A stretch of DNA of 64,000 nt from Chloroflexi bacterium TSY (GTDB taxonomy: Bacteria; Chloroflexota; Anaerolineae; Caldilineales; Caldilineaceae): assembly GCA_019217005.1 (NCBI GenBank), contig JAHBNG010000048.1, positions 1 through 64,000 on the forward strand. Reading direction: 5' to 3'. Position 1 is the first letter of the stretch; every line of letters starts with the position of its first letter. The translations under genes and the position numbers were made by a program. Positions 1 to 7,678 of this stretch are shown here, in pieces. The notes below the pieces were generated by a model. That model was not told the origin of the DNA, did not search any database, and worked only from the letters and a program-made list of their open reading frames with translations.

Positions 1-1581
1 TCTGGCTCCGGATGCCGTTGTCGGTGCTCTGCTCTGAGGGTGTGCCAAACTTCCCCGTGCGCCGCCAAGCTAGAAAAATGAAAGCGAATTAGGTCAGAGT
101 GAGCAGGAGCGGAGAAGCTACTGGTCAGCGAGACGCCTTGTGAGTTGACCCGCTGGAGAGCACGCAGATTGAGAAGGATATAAATGAGCGTGTTCTGGTT
201 GGTGATAGAGCGCTGGTTGCGCAGCTTGGGTCGCTCGATGCCAAGTTCTTTGGCAAGCGAGTTGATGCGTTCGGTGGCAGAGCGCTGGTTGTAAAGAGCT
301 TTGTAGGCATCACTCTCTCGGTCGAGTTGATAGCGAAGGCGAGCGCCTGTGCCAGAGGCAATTTCAGTCTTGCAACCACCTTTGAGTTGGCATGGGCAAT
401 GGGACAATTGCCCAGTGGCTTCTGGGTGAAGAAGGGAGAGCATATCGTTCAAAGGTGTGAGGAACAAGAGCGTTTTCTGCTTGAAGTAGGTGCTTTTGAG
501 AGAGAGAAGGAGGTCCGCCTCACAGAGGAGCGCCTTGTTCATCGAAGGTGCAGTATAGTTGGGCTTGCGCAAAGGAACAGCGGCAAAACCACCAGCCTGA
601 TGAAAGTAGTCGTGAACATAGTAAGCATCAAAAGCGGCATTGAGAGCACCAAAGCGGGGTTTGTGTCCCAGACTCGCTTCGGTGCGTTCCACCAAGGGAT
701 GAAAGTAAGTGGCATCGCCTCGATTGAAGGTCTGGGTCATCTCAGCCAGGACAAACTCGCCCCACTCAGGCACTTTGGTGGCGATGAGGCCAGAGGCATA
801 GCCCCAGTAGAATTCACCCGATGGGACGTGACTGGCAGCCATGCCCTCTTGAGTGGGAGTCTGGTCTGAGCCATCATGGGTCTTGGTTTGCTTTGCCTTG
901 GCGTGCTGATTTTTGCGCTCTTTGCAACCCAGCTTGCAATCTGGATCGCCAGGTTGATTCTCTTTGACATAGCGGTCGCTCATGCGATGCTTGGAATTGT
1001 TCTCGACCACCCAAGCGATGATGTGCTTGGTATCCAGAGAAATCTCGTCTCCAAAGGTGATGTCTGAGGGCAATGCATCTCCGCAGCACTCGACTGAAAT
1101 GCTTGGCTGTGCAGAGGCTCACTTCCACATCAAAGCCCCATGAGTATTCATCCGATGGCACCAGGGGAAAGCCCAACAGCCAGACCAACGCTGGATTCTC
1201 GCTCAGATACTCCCCAATTTGGGCATCGATGCGATCTCTTTGTTCAACTTCACCAGATAGGCTGCCGCAAAAGGCTCTTGGCACCGGCTCACTTCCTGGC
1301 CATGCTCGATTCTTCGCTCGTTCTGGGAAGTGACTCCCTCCAGTGGTCCCAGCAGTTCGAGTATCGTCATGGCTGCTTTCGATTCTTGCACAAAGCTTGG
1401 CAGGAGGCTCTTGTCGCCCCCACAGGCTATGGGTCTGGACGCTCGAGACTATATGCTTCTTGTTGGTCCTCTGTCTCGTCCAACAATGGTCCCACCACTT
1501 GCTTGGCTGCTTCCTCTCTGGTTCTGTCGGTTGAGCCAGGGACAGATCGGCGCCAGGTGCGTTCGAATATCTAGATTCCAT
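1..1581 (-). pseudogene. DDE transposase remnant (IS4-superfamily-like), frameshifted, open at window start
   Basis: Read leftwards, a transposase can be followed from an ATG near 1581 to base 1, but only by changing frame near 1395, near 1240 and near 1080, so it is dead or badly sequenced. From about 1080 to base 1 one frame stays open. It holds YNQRSATERINSLAK, an exact Y-x2-R-x3-E-x6-K signature of IS4-type DDE transposases, and FGDEISLDTKHIIAW, which should carry an early catalytic Asp. The middle frame carries LVWLLGFPLVPSDEYSWG. The stop codon and the left end lie outside the window and I could not place the inverted repeats. The long 270-codon minus-strand frame over 874-1686 is only partly the real protein. 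Confidence 0.75.
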
Positions 1582-1835
1582 TGTGGTATCATGATGGTTG
1601 CTCCTTTTGGCGGCTCGGGGATGGTTTGGCGACTTATACTCTAATGCCAAAGGGAGCTCTTGCCAACCTGTCAAAATGGCTCCCATCTTATGTTCAGTTC
1701 CGTTTCAACATTCTCTCTGGAACTCGTTCGTCGATTGGGGGCCGCTTATCGGAACTTAATATAACTTATGCTCCGTTTCGACCAGTCTTTCGGAACCCTT
1801 TCTGCCTTCTCGTTCCGCTCAACCGCACGCATCTT

Positions 1836-2018
1836 ATGTTATGTCCTATCCTCTTAGCGAGGAGATGATCACCAAACGCTTTCCTATTTGTGCTGAGCGT
1901 ATACACGCGTGAGGATATAAGCTCCGTTAGCGAGGAGATGATCACTGAAATCACCCTCAATATCGATCACATTAACTTCACGTGAGGATATAAGCCCTGT
2001 TGGCGAGGGGATGATCAC
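1836..2018. CRISPR. Decayed CRISPR-like array: three 37-bp repeats, two 36-bp spacers
   Basis: Two full copies of a 37-bp unit lie at 1909-1945 and 1982-2018 and differ at only four positions, all transitions. Both start GTGAGGATATAAGC and end GAGATGATCAC or GGGATGATCAC. A third unit at 1836-1872 keeps the last 19 bases (TTAGCGAGGAGATGATCAC) but has lost its 5' half, as terminal CRISPR repeats often do. The two intervening segments (1873-1908, 1946-1981) are both 36 bp and unrelated to each other. Equal repeat and spacer length is the CRISPR hallmark, but there are no cas genes in the window and the repeat does not end in the common ATTGAAAC, so another kind of short tandem repeat is possible. 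Confidence 0.45.
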
Positions 2019-2119
2019 CCTTATTGAGCACCCGGAGCGTTTCGACAACTGCCTGGTAGGGACATATGCACCCACTTTGTGAGCGAATGTCAATAGCTTC
2101 TAAATGAAATAGTGATTTT

Positions 2120-2148
2120 TTGACAACAGAACAAATGCTCTGTATAAT
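2120..2148 (+). promoter_or_regulatory. Sigma-70 promoter of the imuA operon with a palindrome in the spacer (probable SOS operator)
   Basis: A perfect -35 TTGACA (2120-2125) and a perfect -10 TATAAT (2143-2148) are separated by exactly 17 bases. The spacer is filled by the imperfect palindrome ACAGAACAAATGCTCTGT (2126-2143, 14 of 18 positions symmetrical). Its core GAACAAATGCTC is one base from the GAAC-N4-GTTC LexA box of Gram-positive-type LexA. ImuA-ImuB-DnaE2 cassettes are usually LexA-repressed, so a repressor bound here would block polymerase directly. The promoter is seen in the sequence; LexA as the repressor is inference. Confidence 0.75.
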
Positions 2149-2208
2149 CCTCCCGTCTCGCCCTCATTGTGTTTCTCGTTGCATGAAACCCACAACACAA
2201 CGGATCCG

Positions 2209-2958
2209 ATGTCTAAACAGCGACGGCTGGAGAGCGCTGTGGCGACTATTCAGCAGCAGTATGGTTCAAAGGCGCTGCGCAAGGGGTTGCCGCGCCGGAG
2301 AATGCCGCCTCATATTTCCACGAGTTTTGCCCAATTCGACGCCGCGACTGGCTGTGGGGGGATCCCTCTTGGTCAATTGACGCTGCTCAGCGGTCCTGCT
2401 ACATCGGGTAAGCTGACAGTGGCTTACAAGATGCTGGCCAGTGCCAAGAGCAGTGCGATTCTGGATCTCAACCAGACGACCGATGCGGATTATTTGCAGC
2501 GCTGCGGTCTCAATTTGGATCGAACGCTCGTGGTTCGTCCGGACCTGGCGCAGAGTGTGCCGCTGTTGCTTGATTTGGTGCATACGCGCGAGCTGCAGGT
2601 CGTCTTGGTGGATAGTTTGGCGAACCTGACAGCCGATTCAGCCGTTGAGCGACAGTTGCGTGCGTCGCTGGATCGGCTGGTTCTGCTGGCGCGGCAAGCT
2701 GGCTGTGCAGTGGTTCTGGTCGATGAGGCGAGTCCCCCTTGGTTGCGCTTTTTCCATCTGGACCGCAGTTGGTTGGTCCGACGACGTGCCGCTCTGCACG
2801 TTGACCTTCACGCTGAGCGATGGCTCACACAGCATGGGGTGCTGGTGGGGTATCAGACCGTGGCTCGCGTTCTGAAAAGCCGCTGGCCGAGCCGTTCACG
2901 ACGGGCTGTTCTCGACATTGTCTTCAACGGCACTGTCAAAGCGCAGGAGACGTGGTGA
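2209..2958 (+). CDS. imuA: ImuA-like RecA-fold protein of the translesion mutagenesis cassette
   Basis: About 249 residues from the ATG at 2209 (MSKQRRLESA...); an upstream in-frame TTG at 2167 is less likely because it starts close to the -10 box. It has a RecA/ImuA-type ATPase layout: a Walker A-like GPATSGK near residue 68 and a Walker B-like strand VVLVDSL near residue 130. ImuA proteins are RecA/SulA-like partners that recruit ImuB and DnaE2 to damaged DNA. Its stop overlaps the imuB start (ATGA at 2958), so the two are translationally coupled. A family name is inferred mostly from size, fold motifs and its place immediately before imuB and dnaE2. Confidence 0.8.
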   Translation: MSKQRRLESAVATIQQQYGSKALRKGLPRRRMPPHISTSFAQFDAATGCGGIPLGQLTLLSGPATSGKLTVAYKMLASAKSSAILDLNQTTDADYLQRCGLNLDRTLVVRPDLAQSVPLLLDLVHTRELQVVLVDSLANLTADSAVERQLRASLDRLVLLARQAGCAVVLVDEASPPWLRFFHLDRSWLVRRRAALHVDLHAERWLTQHGVLVGYQTVARVLKSRWPSRSRRAVLDIVFNGTVKAQETW

Positions 2959-4142
2959 TGAGCGTGCTCTGTTGTCAGGTGGCCGATCTGCCTCTGAAGC
3001 TGATGTACCGCGACCAGCCAGATCTGGCGGCGCGTCCAGTGGCTTTGCTTGATGCGAATGAGAGAACGGCTTTTGTCTCCTCCGAGGCCCAGCAGTGTGG
3101 TGTGCAGAAGCAGATGACGGTGCAGCAGGCACGCTTGCGCTGTCCCGATCTGGCCGTGCAGCCGCTGGATCGTGTGGCCTGTAAGGGGGCACAAGGCGCG
3201 TTTTTGGAAGTGATCACCAGTTGGGCGCTGCCGGTGGAGCAGCAGGGGCTTGGGCAAGCGTATATCGACCTGCAGCAGGTGGCCGATCGGCGCCGCGACG
3301 TCGAGGGGTTGGCAGCGGAGCTGGGACGCACCTTGCGGAAAGCAGTGGGGCTGGATCCGTCGCTGGGGTGGGATCATGGCAAGTTTACGGCGCGTGCGGC
3401 AGCGGCACGTGCCAGCCCTGGCCGGATGCGATTGGTCAATCGTGATGAGGAAGTACCTTTTCTGGCACCGCTTCCGATTACGCTCTTGCCGCTCTCTGGG
3501 TCGGTCCTGGAGCAGCTTGGCTGGTTGGGTGTGCGTACGCTGGGAAGCTTTGCCGCGCTTCCCACGGCGGCGGTCTATCAACGGTTTGGCAAAGTGGGGA
3601 GGGTTGCGCAGCAGTGGGCGAGAGGAGAAGACCCTCGCCCAGTTGTGGACAATGTGCGTGCGGTCTTTGCGCCCATGTCCATTCCGCTGGACCCGCCGAC
3701 CGGGTTGCTACCGCCTGTTCTGGATGCGCTAATGGCTGAACTGGCCCCAAGGTTGCAGCAAATGGCTGGACATCTGGAAGGTTGTCGTCATCTGCGCTTG
3801 GCGCTGCACTTCATCGATGGTGATGAACATGTGATCGACATCACCTTTGTGGAACCAATCAGCAGCCAAGGGGCGCTGCTGTCGTCACTGACCCATCATC
3901 TGCAAACGCTCATCTGGCCAGGCGAACTTTCGACGATTTTTGTGACCGCGCTGGAGAGTGGCGAACTGCCGGCGCAGCAGATGGCGCTCTTTCCAGAGGT
4001 CCAAGCGGATTACTCTCCACTTAGATCGCTGGTGAATCGACTCAAGGGGCGCTATGGGTCGATCTTCTTTCGGGGGCTGGTCGATGATCCCACGCATCTA
4101 GTGTCGGAACGGCGGTTTGTCTATGACGCGCTTGTGGCTTGA
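2958..4142 (+). CDS. imuB: ImuB, inactive Y-family DNA polymerase-like protein
   Basis: 394 residues from an ATG that overlaps the imuA stop. It resembles DinB/UmuC polymerases: an N-terminal palm/fingers region, a helix-hairpin-helix-like thumb region (LEQLGWLGVRTLGSFAAL, about residues 185-202) and a C-terminal little-finger-like region. The usual N-terminal catalytic motif (D-x-D-C-F-F) is replaced by CCQVADLPLKL, so it should not polymerise, which is the norm for ImuB; ImuB acts as the adaptor between the clamp and DnaE2. The N-terminal SSEAQQCGVQKQMTVQQAR segment matches the family's 'ARxxGVxxGM' region. The gene overlaps the next one by about 20 bases. The operon is probably induced by DNA damage. 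Confidence 0.88.
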   Translation: MSVLCCQVADLPLKLMYRDQPDLAARPVALLDANERTAFVSSEAQQCGVQKQMTVQQARLRCPDLAVQPLDRVACKGAQGAFLEVITSWALPVEQQGLGQAYIDLQQVADRRRDVEGLAAELGRTLRKAVGLDPSLGWDHGKFTARAAAARASPGRMRLVNRDEEVPFLAPLPITLLPLSGSVLEQLGWLGVRTLGSFAALPTAAVYQRFGKVGRVAQQWARGEDPRPVVDNVRAVFAPMSIPLDPPTGLLPPVLDALMAELAPRLQQMAGHLEGCRHLRLALHFIDGDEHVIDITFVEPISSQGALLSSLTHHLQTLIWPGELSTIFVTALESGELPAQQMALFPEVQADYSPLRSLVNRLKGRYGSIFFRGLVDDPTHLVSERRFVYDALVA

Positions 4143-4377
4143 GGGCGAACCGCTTGCGGTTCAGATGGACGAGGCAGGGATTCCCGTCACATTTCAGTGG
4201 CAAGGGCAACAACACCGTATCCAGCGAATTCAACAGGCGTGGGCCATTGACACCGACTGGTACGACCAGCGCATCTGGCGCAATTATGTGGCGGTGACCA
4301 CCACTCGCGGTCTGCTGTGTGTTCTTTATCAGGATTTGGCGAGTCAGGGGTGGTATATGAGCAGGCTGTATGATTGA
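4123..4377 (+). CDS. Small DUF6504-like protein between imuB and dnaE2
   Basis: 84 residues starting at ATG 4123 inside the 3' end of imuB. It is rich in Trp and Tyr and reads like DUF6504, a small domain often encoded beside or fused to ImuB/DnaE2 genes: a beta-rich pattern ending LYQDLASQGWYMSRLYD, with WRNYVAVTTTRG before it. Position and overlap on both sides show that it belongs to the mutagenesis operon. Its biochemical role is unknown. The assignment rests on recalled family pattern, not on a search. Confidence 0.7.
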   Translation: MTRLWLEGEPLAVQMDEAGIPVTFQWQGQQHRIQRIQQAWAIDTDWYDQRIWRNYVAVTTTRGLLCVLYQDLASQGWYMSRLYD

Positions 4378-4385
4378 GGTGGGGG

Positions 4386-7300
4386 ATGGTTGAGTATGCT
4401 GAGTTGCATGCGCATAGTTATTTTTCGTTGCTGGATGGGGCGTCTTCGCCGGAGGAGCTGCTCTTTCGGGCGCAGGAGTTGGGGTTGCGTGGTCTGGCGC
4501 TGACGGATCATGATTCCTTGGCGGGGGCGGTGCGGTTCTGGACGGCTGCCCGGCGCATGGAGCTGCACGCTATCATTGGTGCTGAAGTCACCCTGGAAGA
4601 TGGGCATCATCTGACGCTGCTTGCCGAAACGCAGCAGGGGTACAGCAATCTCTGTCGGCTGATTACCTCGGCGCGGATGGAGCGGATGGAGGGCGAGGAG
4701 TGGATGGGCAAAGTGGATCCAGCGCTTTCATGGCAGACGCTCGCTCAGCATCATGATGGTCTGATTGCGCTCAGTGGCTGTCGGCAGGGGCCGGTTGCCG
4801 CGCCGCTGCTGTGGTGGGATCGGGAGGAGGCGCACGGGGCAGCGGAACGGTTGCTCGATATCTTTGGTCGGGAGCAGCTCTTTATTGAGCTTCAGCACCA
4901 TCATTTGCCAGATGATACGCCGCTTCTTGACCAGCTTGTGCAGGTTGCTCAGCGCTTTCAATTGCCGCTGGTGGCCACCAACAACGTTCATTATGCAACG
5001 CAAGAACGGAGCCGTCTGCGGGATGCGCTGATTGCCATTCGTCACAACCAGTCGCTGAAAGAGGCGCGCCGGGCGGGGCATCTTCCCCTCAACAGCCGCT
5101 ATGCGCTGGCACCAGCCGAGGAGATGGCGAGAGGGTTTCGGCATTTGCCCCATGCCGTGCAGAATAGCGTGCTGATCGCTGAGCGCTGCCAGGTTTCGCT
5201 GGATTTCTCCCATCGGCGTTTGCCGACCTTCATCACGCCCGATGGAGAGAGCGAGTTTCAGTATCTCTATGATCTTTGTCACGCAAATTTGACCCATCGC
5301 TATCCGGAGCTTACATCCCAGGTGCTCAAACAATTGGCGCATGAATTGGATATCGTCGAGCAGGCGGGACTGGCGGGTTATTTTCTGATTGTGTGGGACA
5401 TTATGCGTGAGGCGCGGGTGCGGGGCATTCGGAGTCAAGGGCGTGGTTCTGCTGCCAATTCCATCGTTGCGTATCTGCTGCGCATCACCAATATCGATCC
5501 GCTGGCCCACAATCTGCTCTTTGAGCGTTTCTTGAGCGAAGACAAATTTACCGCTCCGGATATCGATCTGGACTTTGCTGCCGATCGCCGGGAAGAGATC
5601 ATTCAATATGTGTATGAGACCTATGGCGCGGCTCACACAGCGATGGTCTGCAACGTGAACACGTTCAAGGCGCGGAGCGCGGTGCGGGACCTTGGCAAGG
5701 CGTTGGATTTTCCGCAAGACGTCATCGACCGCTTGGCCAAAGGGTTGGATACCCATGCGCCAGCCGCGGCTGCAGAGCAGTTGGCGGAGACGCCGCCGCT
5801 GCGTCTGTTGTCTGACCTGCTGGTCCAGATTGATGGATGCCCGCGTCATCTGTCTATCCATAGCGGGGGAATGCTCATCACTGGCTCGCCACTGCATGAT
5901 GTGGTGCCGCTGGAACCGGCGACCATGCCCGGCCGCGTTGTGGTGCAGTGGGATAAAGATGGGTGCGAAGATGCGGGGCTGATCAAGATCGACCTGCTGG
6001 GTCTGCGTACGCTGGGGCTGGTCACGGAGGTGCTCGGCTATATCGAGAATCCGCCGGATGTTGACCTGTTGCCGCTGGACGACCCGCACGTTTACAGCAA
6101 GTTGCAGCAGGGCGATACGATTGGCGCGTTCCAAGTTGAGAGCCGCGCGCAGCAGCAGATGTTGCCGCGCCTGAAGCCAACCTGTTTTGAAGATATTGCC
6201 GTCCAGGTTGCCATTGTGCGACCGGGTCCGATTCAGGGCGGGGCGGTGCATCCCTATCTGCGGCGACGGGCTGGCGCGGAAGAGGTGGACTATTTGCATC
6301 CTTGTCTGGAGCCGGTGTTGGCTGAAACGAAAGGGGTACTGCTCTTCCAGGAACAGGCGATCCGGGTGGCTGTGGTGGCTGGTGGATTCTCGCCGGGAGA
6401 GGCGGATCTGTTGCGGCGGGCGCTTTCACGCAAGAATGCGGACGAGGCCGTTGCCGCCATGAAGGGGCGTTTTTTGCAGGGGGCAACCGCGCAGGGCATT
6501 GAGCCAAAGATTGCAGGAGAGATTTTTAAGCAGTTGGCGGGCTTTGCGGGATATGGATTTTGCAAGAGCCACGCCATGTCTTTTGCTCTCATTGCTTACC
6601 AGACCATGTGGCTGAAGTGCTATCATCCGACCGCTTTCGCCTGTGGGCTCCTCAACCAGCAGCCGATGGGGTTCTACAGTCCGGCGGTGATTGTTGGCGA
6701 CGCGCGGCGGCATGGCGTGCAGCTTCTGCCACCGGACATCAACCAGAGTGAGTGGGCCTACACGATTGAGGGCCAGGGGCGGATTCGCACTGGTCTGCGA
6801 GCAGTCAAGGGGTTGGGCGAGGCGAGCGTGCAACGCATCGTGGAGGCACGTCCCTTCCAGGGTTTGCACGACTTTTGCCGCCGGACACGGCTCAACCAAG
6901 ATGTGGTGAGCCAACTGATTCGGGCGGGGGCGCTGGATCGATTTGGTGCGCGGCGTCAACTGCTTTGGGCGTTGGGAACCATCGATTATCGCCCGTTGGA
7001 CTTATCAACGGCGGCGGTTGAGGTGGATCTCCCTCGTCTTGAGGGATTGGAACAGATGGTGTGGGAGTATGAGATATTGGGTCTCTCGCCCGATGGGCAG
7101 ATCATGCAGCCGTATCGAGAGCAGTTGCGCAAGGCGGGTATTTTGAGCACCTGGCAGGTGAAGCAGGAGGGGGCGGGGAAACGCGTCCGGGTGGCGGGCA
7201 TGGCTGTGATTCGTCAGAGGCCGGCAACGGCAGGTGGGATTCTGTTCATTTCGCTGGAGGATGAATCGTCGCTGTTGGACCTGGTTGTAAAACCGGCCGT

Positions 7301-7418
7301 TTATCAACGGTTGCGCAGCGTTTTGCGGCATGAGAGCCTGATGATTGTGGAGGGGATTGTGCAGCGGGCGGGGCAGGCGGTCAGTTTGCTGGTTTCTGGG
7401 GCGTGGCCCATGCGATGA
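4386..7418 (+). CDS. dnaE2: Error-prone DNA polymerase DnaE2 (PolIII alpha-like)
   Basis: 1010 residues from ATG 4386, chosen over the in-frame TTG at 4374 because GAGG (4376-4379) sits at proper ribosome-binding distance. An N-terminal PHP domain starts ELHAHSYFSLLDGASS and contains LTDHDSLAGA. The palm has the catalytic PDIDLDF (about residue 397) and KIDLLGLRTLG (about residue 535). A helix-hairpin-helix region (VKGLGEASVQRIVEA) and a C-terminal OB-fold follow. Length and the lack of the tau-binding tail fit DnaE2 rather than replicative DnaE1. With ImuA and ImuB it carries out mutagenic translesion synthesis after DNA damage. Confidence 0.93.
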   Translation: MVEYAELHAHSYFSLLDGASSPEELLFRAQELGLRGLALTDHDSLAGAVRFWTAARRMELHAIIGAEVTLEDGHHLTLLAETQQGYSNLCRLITSARMERMEGEEWMGKVDPALSWQTLAQHHDGLIALSGCRQGPVAAPLLWWDREEAHGAAERLLDIFGREQLFIELQHHHLPDDTPLLDQLVQVAQRFQLPLVATNNVHYATQERSRLRDALIAIRHNQSLKEARRAGHLPLNSRYALAPAEEMARGFRHLPHAVQNSVLIAERCQVSLDFSHRRLPTFITPDGESEFQYLYDLCHANLTHRYPELTSQVLKQLAHELDIVEQAGLAGYFLIVWDIMREARVRGIRSQGRGSAANSIVAYLLRITNIDPLAHNLLFERFLSEDKFTAPDIDLDFAADRREEIIQYVYETYGAAHTAMVCNVNTFKARSAVRDLGKALDFPQDVIDRLAKGLDTHAPAAAAEQLAETPPLRLLSDLLVQIDGCPRHLSIHSGGMLITGSPLHDVVPLEPATMPGRVVVQWDKDGCEDAGLIKIDLLGLRTLGLVTEVLGYIENPPDVDLLPLDDPHVYSKLQQGDTIGAFQVESRAQQQMLPRLKPTCFEDIAVQVAIVRPGPIQGGAVHPYLRRRAGAEEVDYLHPCLEPVLAETKGVLLFQEQAIRVAVVAGGFSPGEADLLRRALSRKNADEAVAAMKGRFLQGATAQGIEPKIAGEIFKQLAGFAGYGFCKSHAMSFALIAYQTMWLKCYHPTAFACGLLNQQPMGFYSPAVIVGDARRHGVQLLPPDINQSEWAYTIEGQGRIRTGLRAVKGLGEASVQRIVEARPFQGLHDFCRRTRLNQDVVSQLIRAGALDRFGARRQLLWALGTIDYRPLDLSTAAVEVDLPRLEGLEQMVWEYEILGLSPDGQIMQPYREQLRKAGILSTWQVKQEGAGKRVRVAGMAVIRQRPATAGGILFISLEDESSLLDLVVKPAVYQRLRSVLRHESLMIVEGIVQRAGQAVSLLVSGAWPMR

Positions 7419-7445
7419 TGTCGAGGTGTTTGGTTCGGATTGAGT

Positions 7446-7519
7446 ATCAGTAGAGCGCAATCGTGTCATTCCGTTCACGTAGTGGGTGCATCGCGCCAAC
7501 GAAGTGAAGAATCTAACGC
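7446..7519. repeat. Family A palindromic repeat, copy 1
   Basis: The segment begins CAGTAGAGCGCAATCGTG, followed by TCATTCCGTTCACG, and ends GAAGTGAAGAATCTAACG. The same end sequence and inner GAATGACA/GAAGAATCT motifs recur at 23316, 30037 and 59889, and a variant lies at 18046. This copy has lost its right terminal arm. Confidence 0.7.
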
Positions 7520-7550
7520 TATAGCCTTTCAGAAAAAGATTTTCCTGTCG

Positions 7551-7612
7551 TTGTCAGCATTTCAGCCGGTCAGCTCGTCAGCTCTCTGGCTGACCGGCTG
7601 AAATGCTGACAA
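7551..7612. repeat. Perfect 24-bp inverted repeat between convergent genes
   Basis: Arms 7551-7574 and 7589-7612 are exact reverse complements (arm begins TTGTCAGCATTTCAGCCGG) around a 14-base loop. It lies between dnaE2 and the convergent protease gene. No run of T follows on either side, so a classic intrinsic terminator is not obvious, but the hairpin is strong enough to stop transcripts or protect 3' ends. It could also be a mobile palindrome. Confidence 0.7.
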
Positions 7613-7678
7613 GCTACTGTTTCGCAAAGAAGCACCACCAACTTCCCGGAAGAACCGAAGTTATTTCTTGACTTCTAC

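Noticed and set aside
874..1686. 270-codon minus-strand frame as an intact gene
   Set aside because: Only its parts before about 1395 and between about 1240 and 1080 match the transposase; the rest is read out of frame and the real C-terminal half is in another frame.
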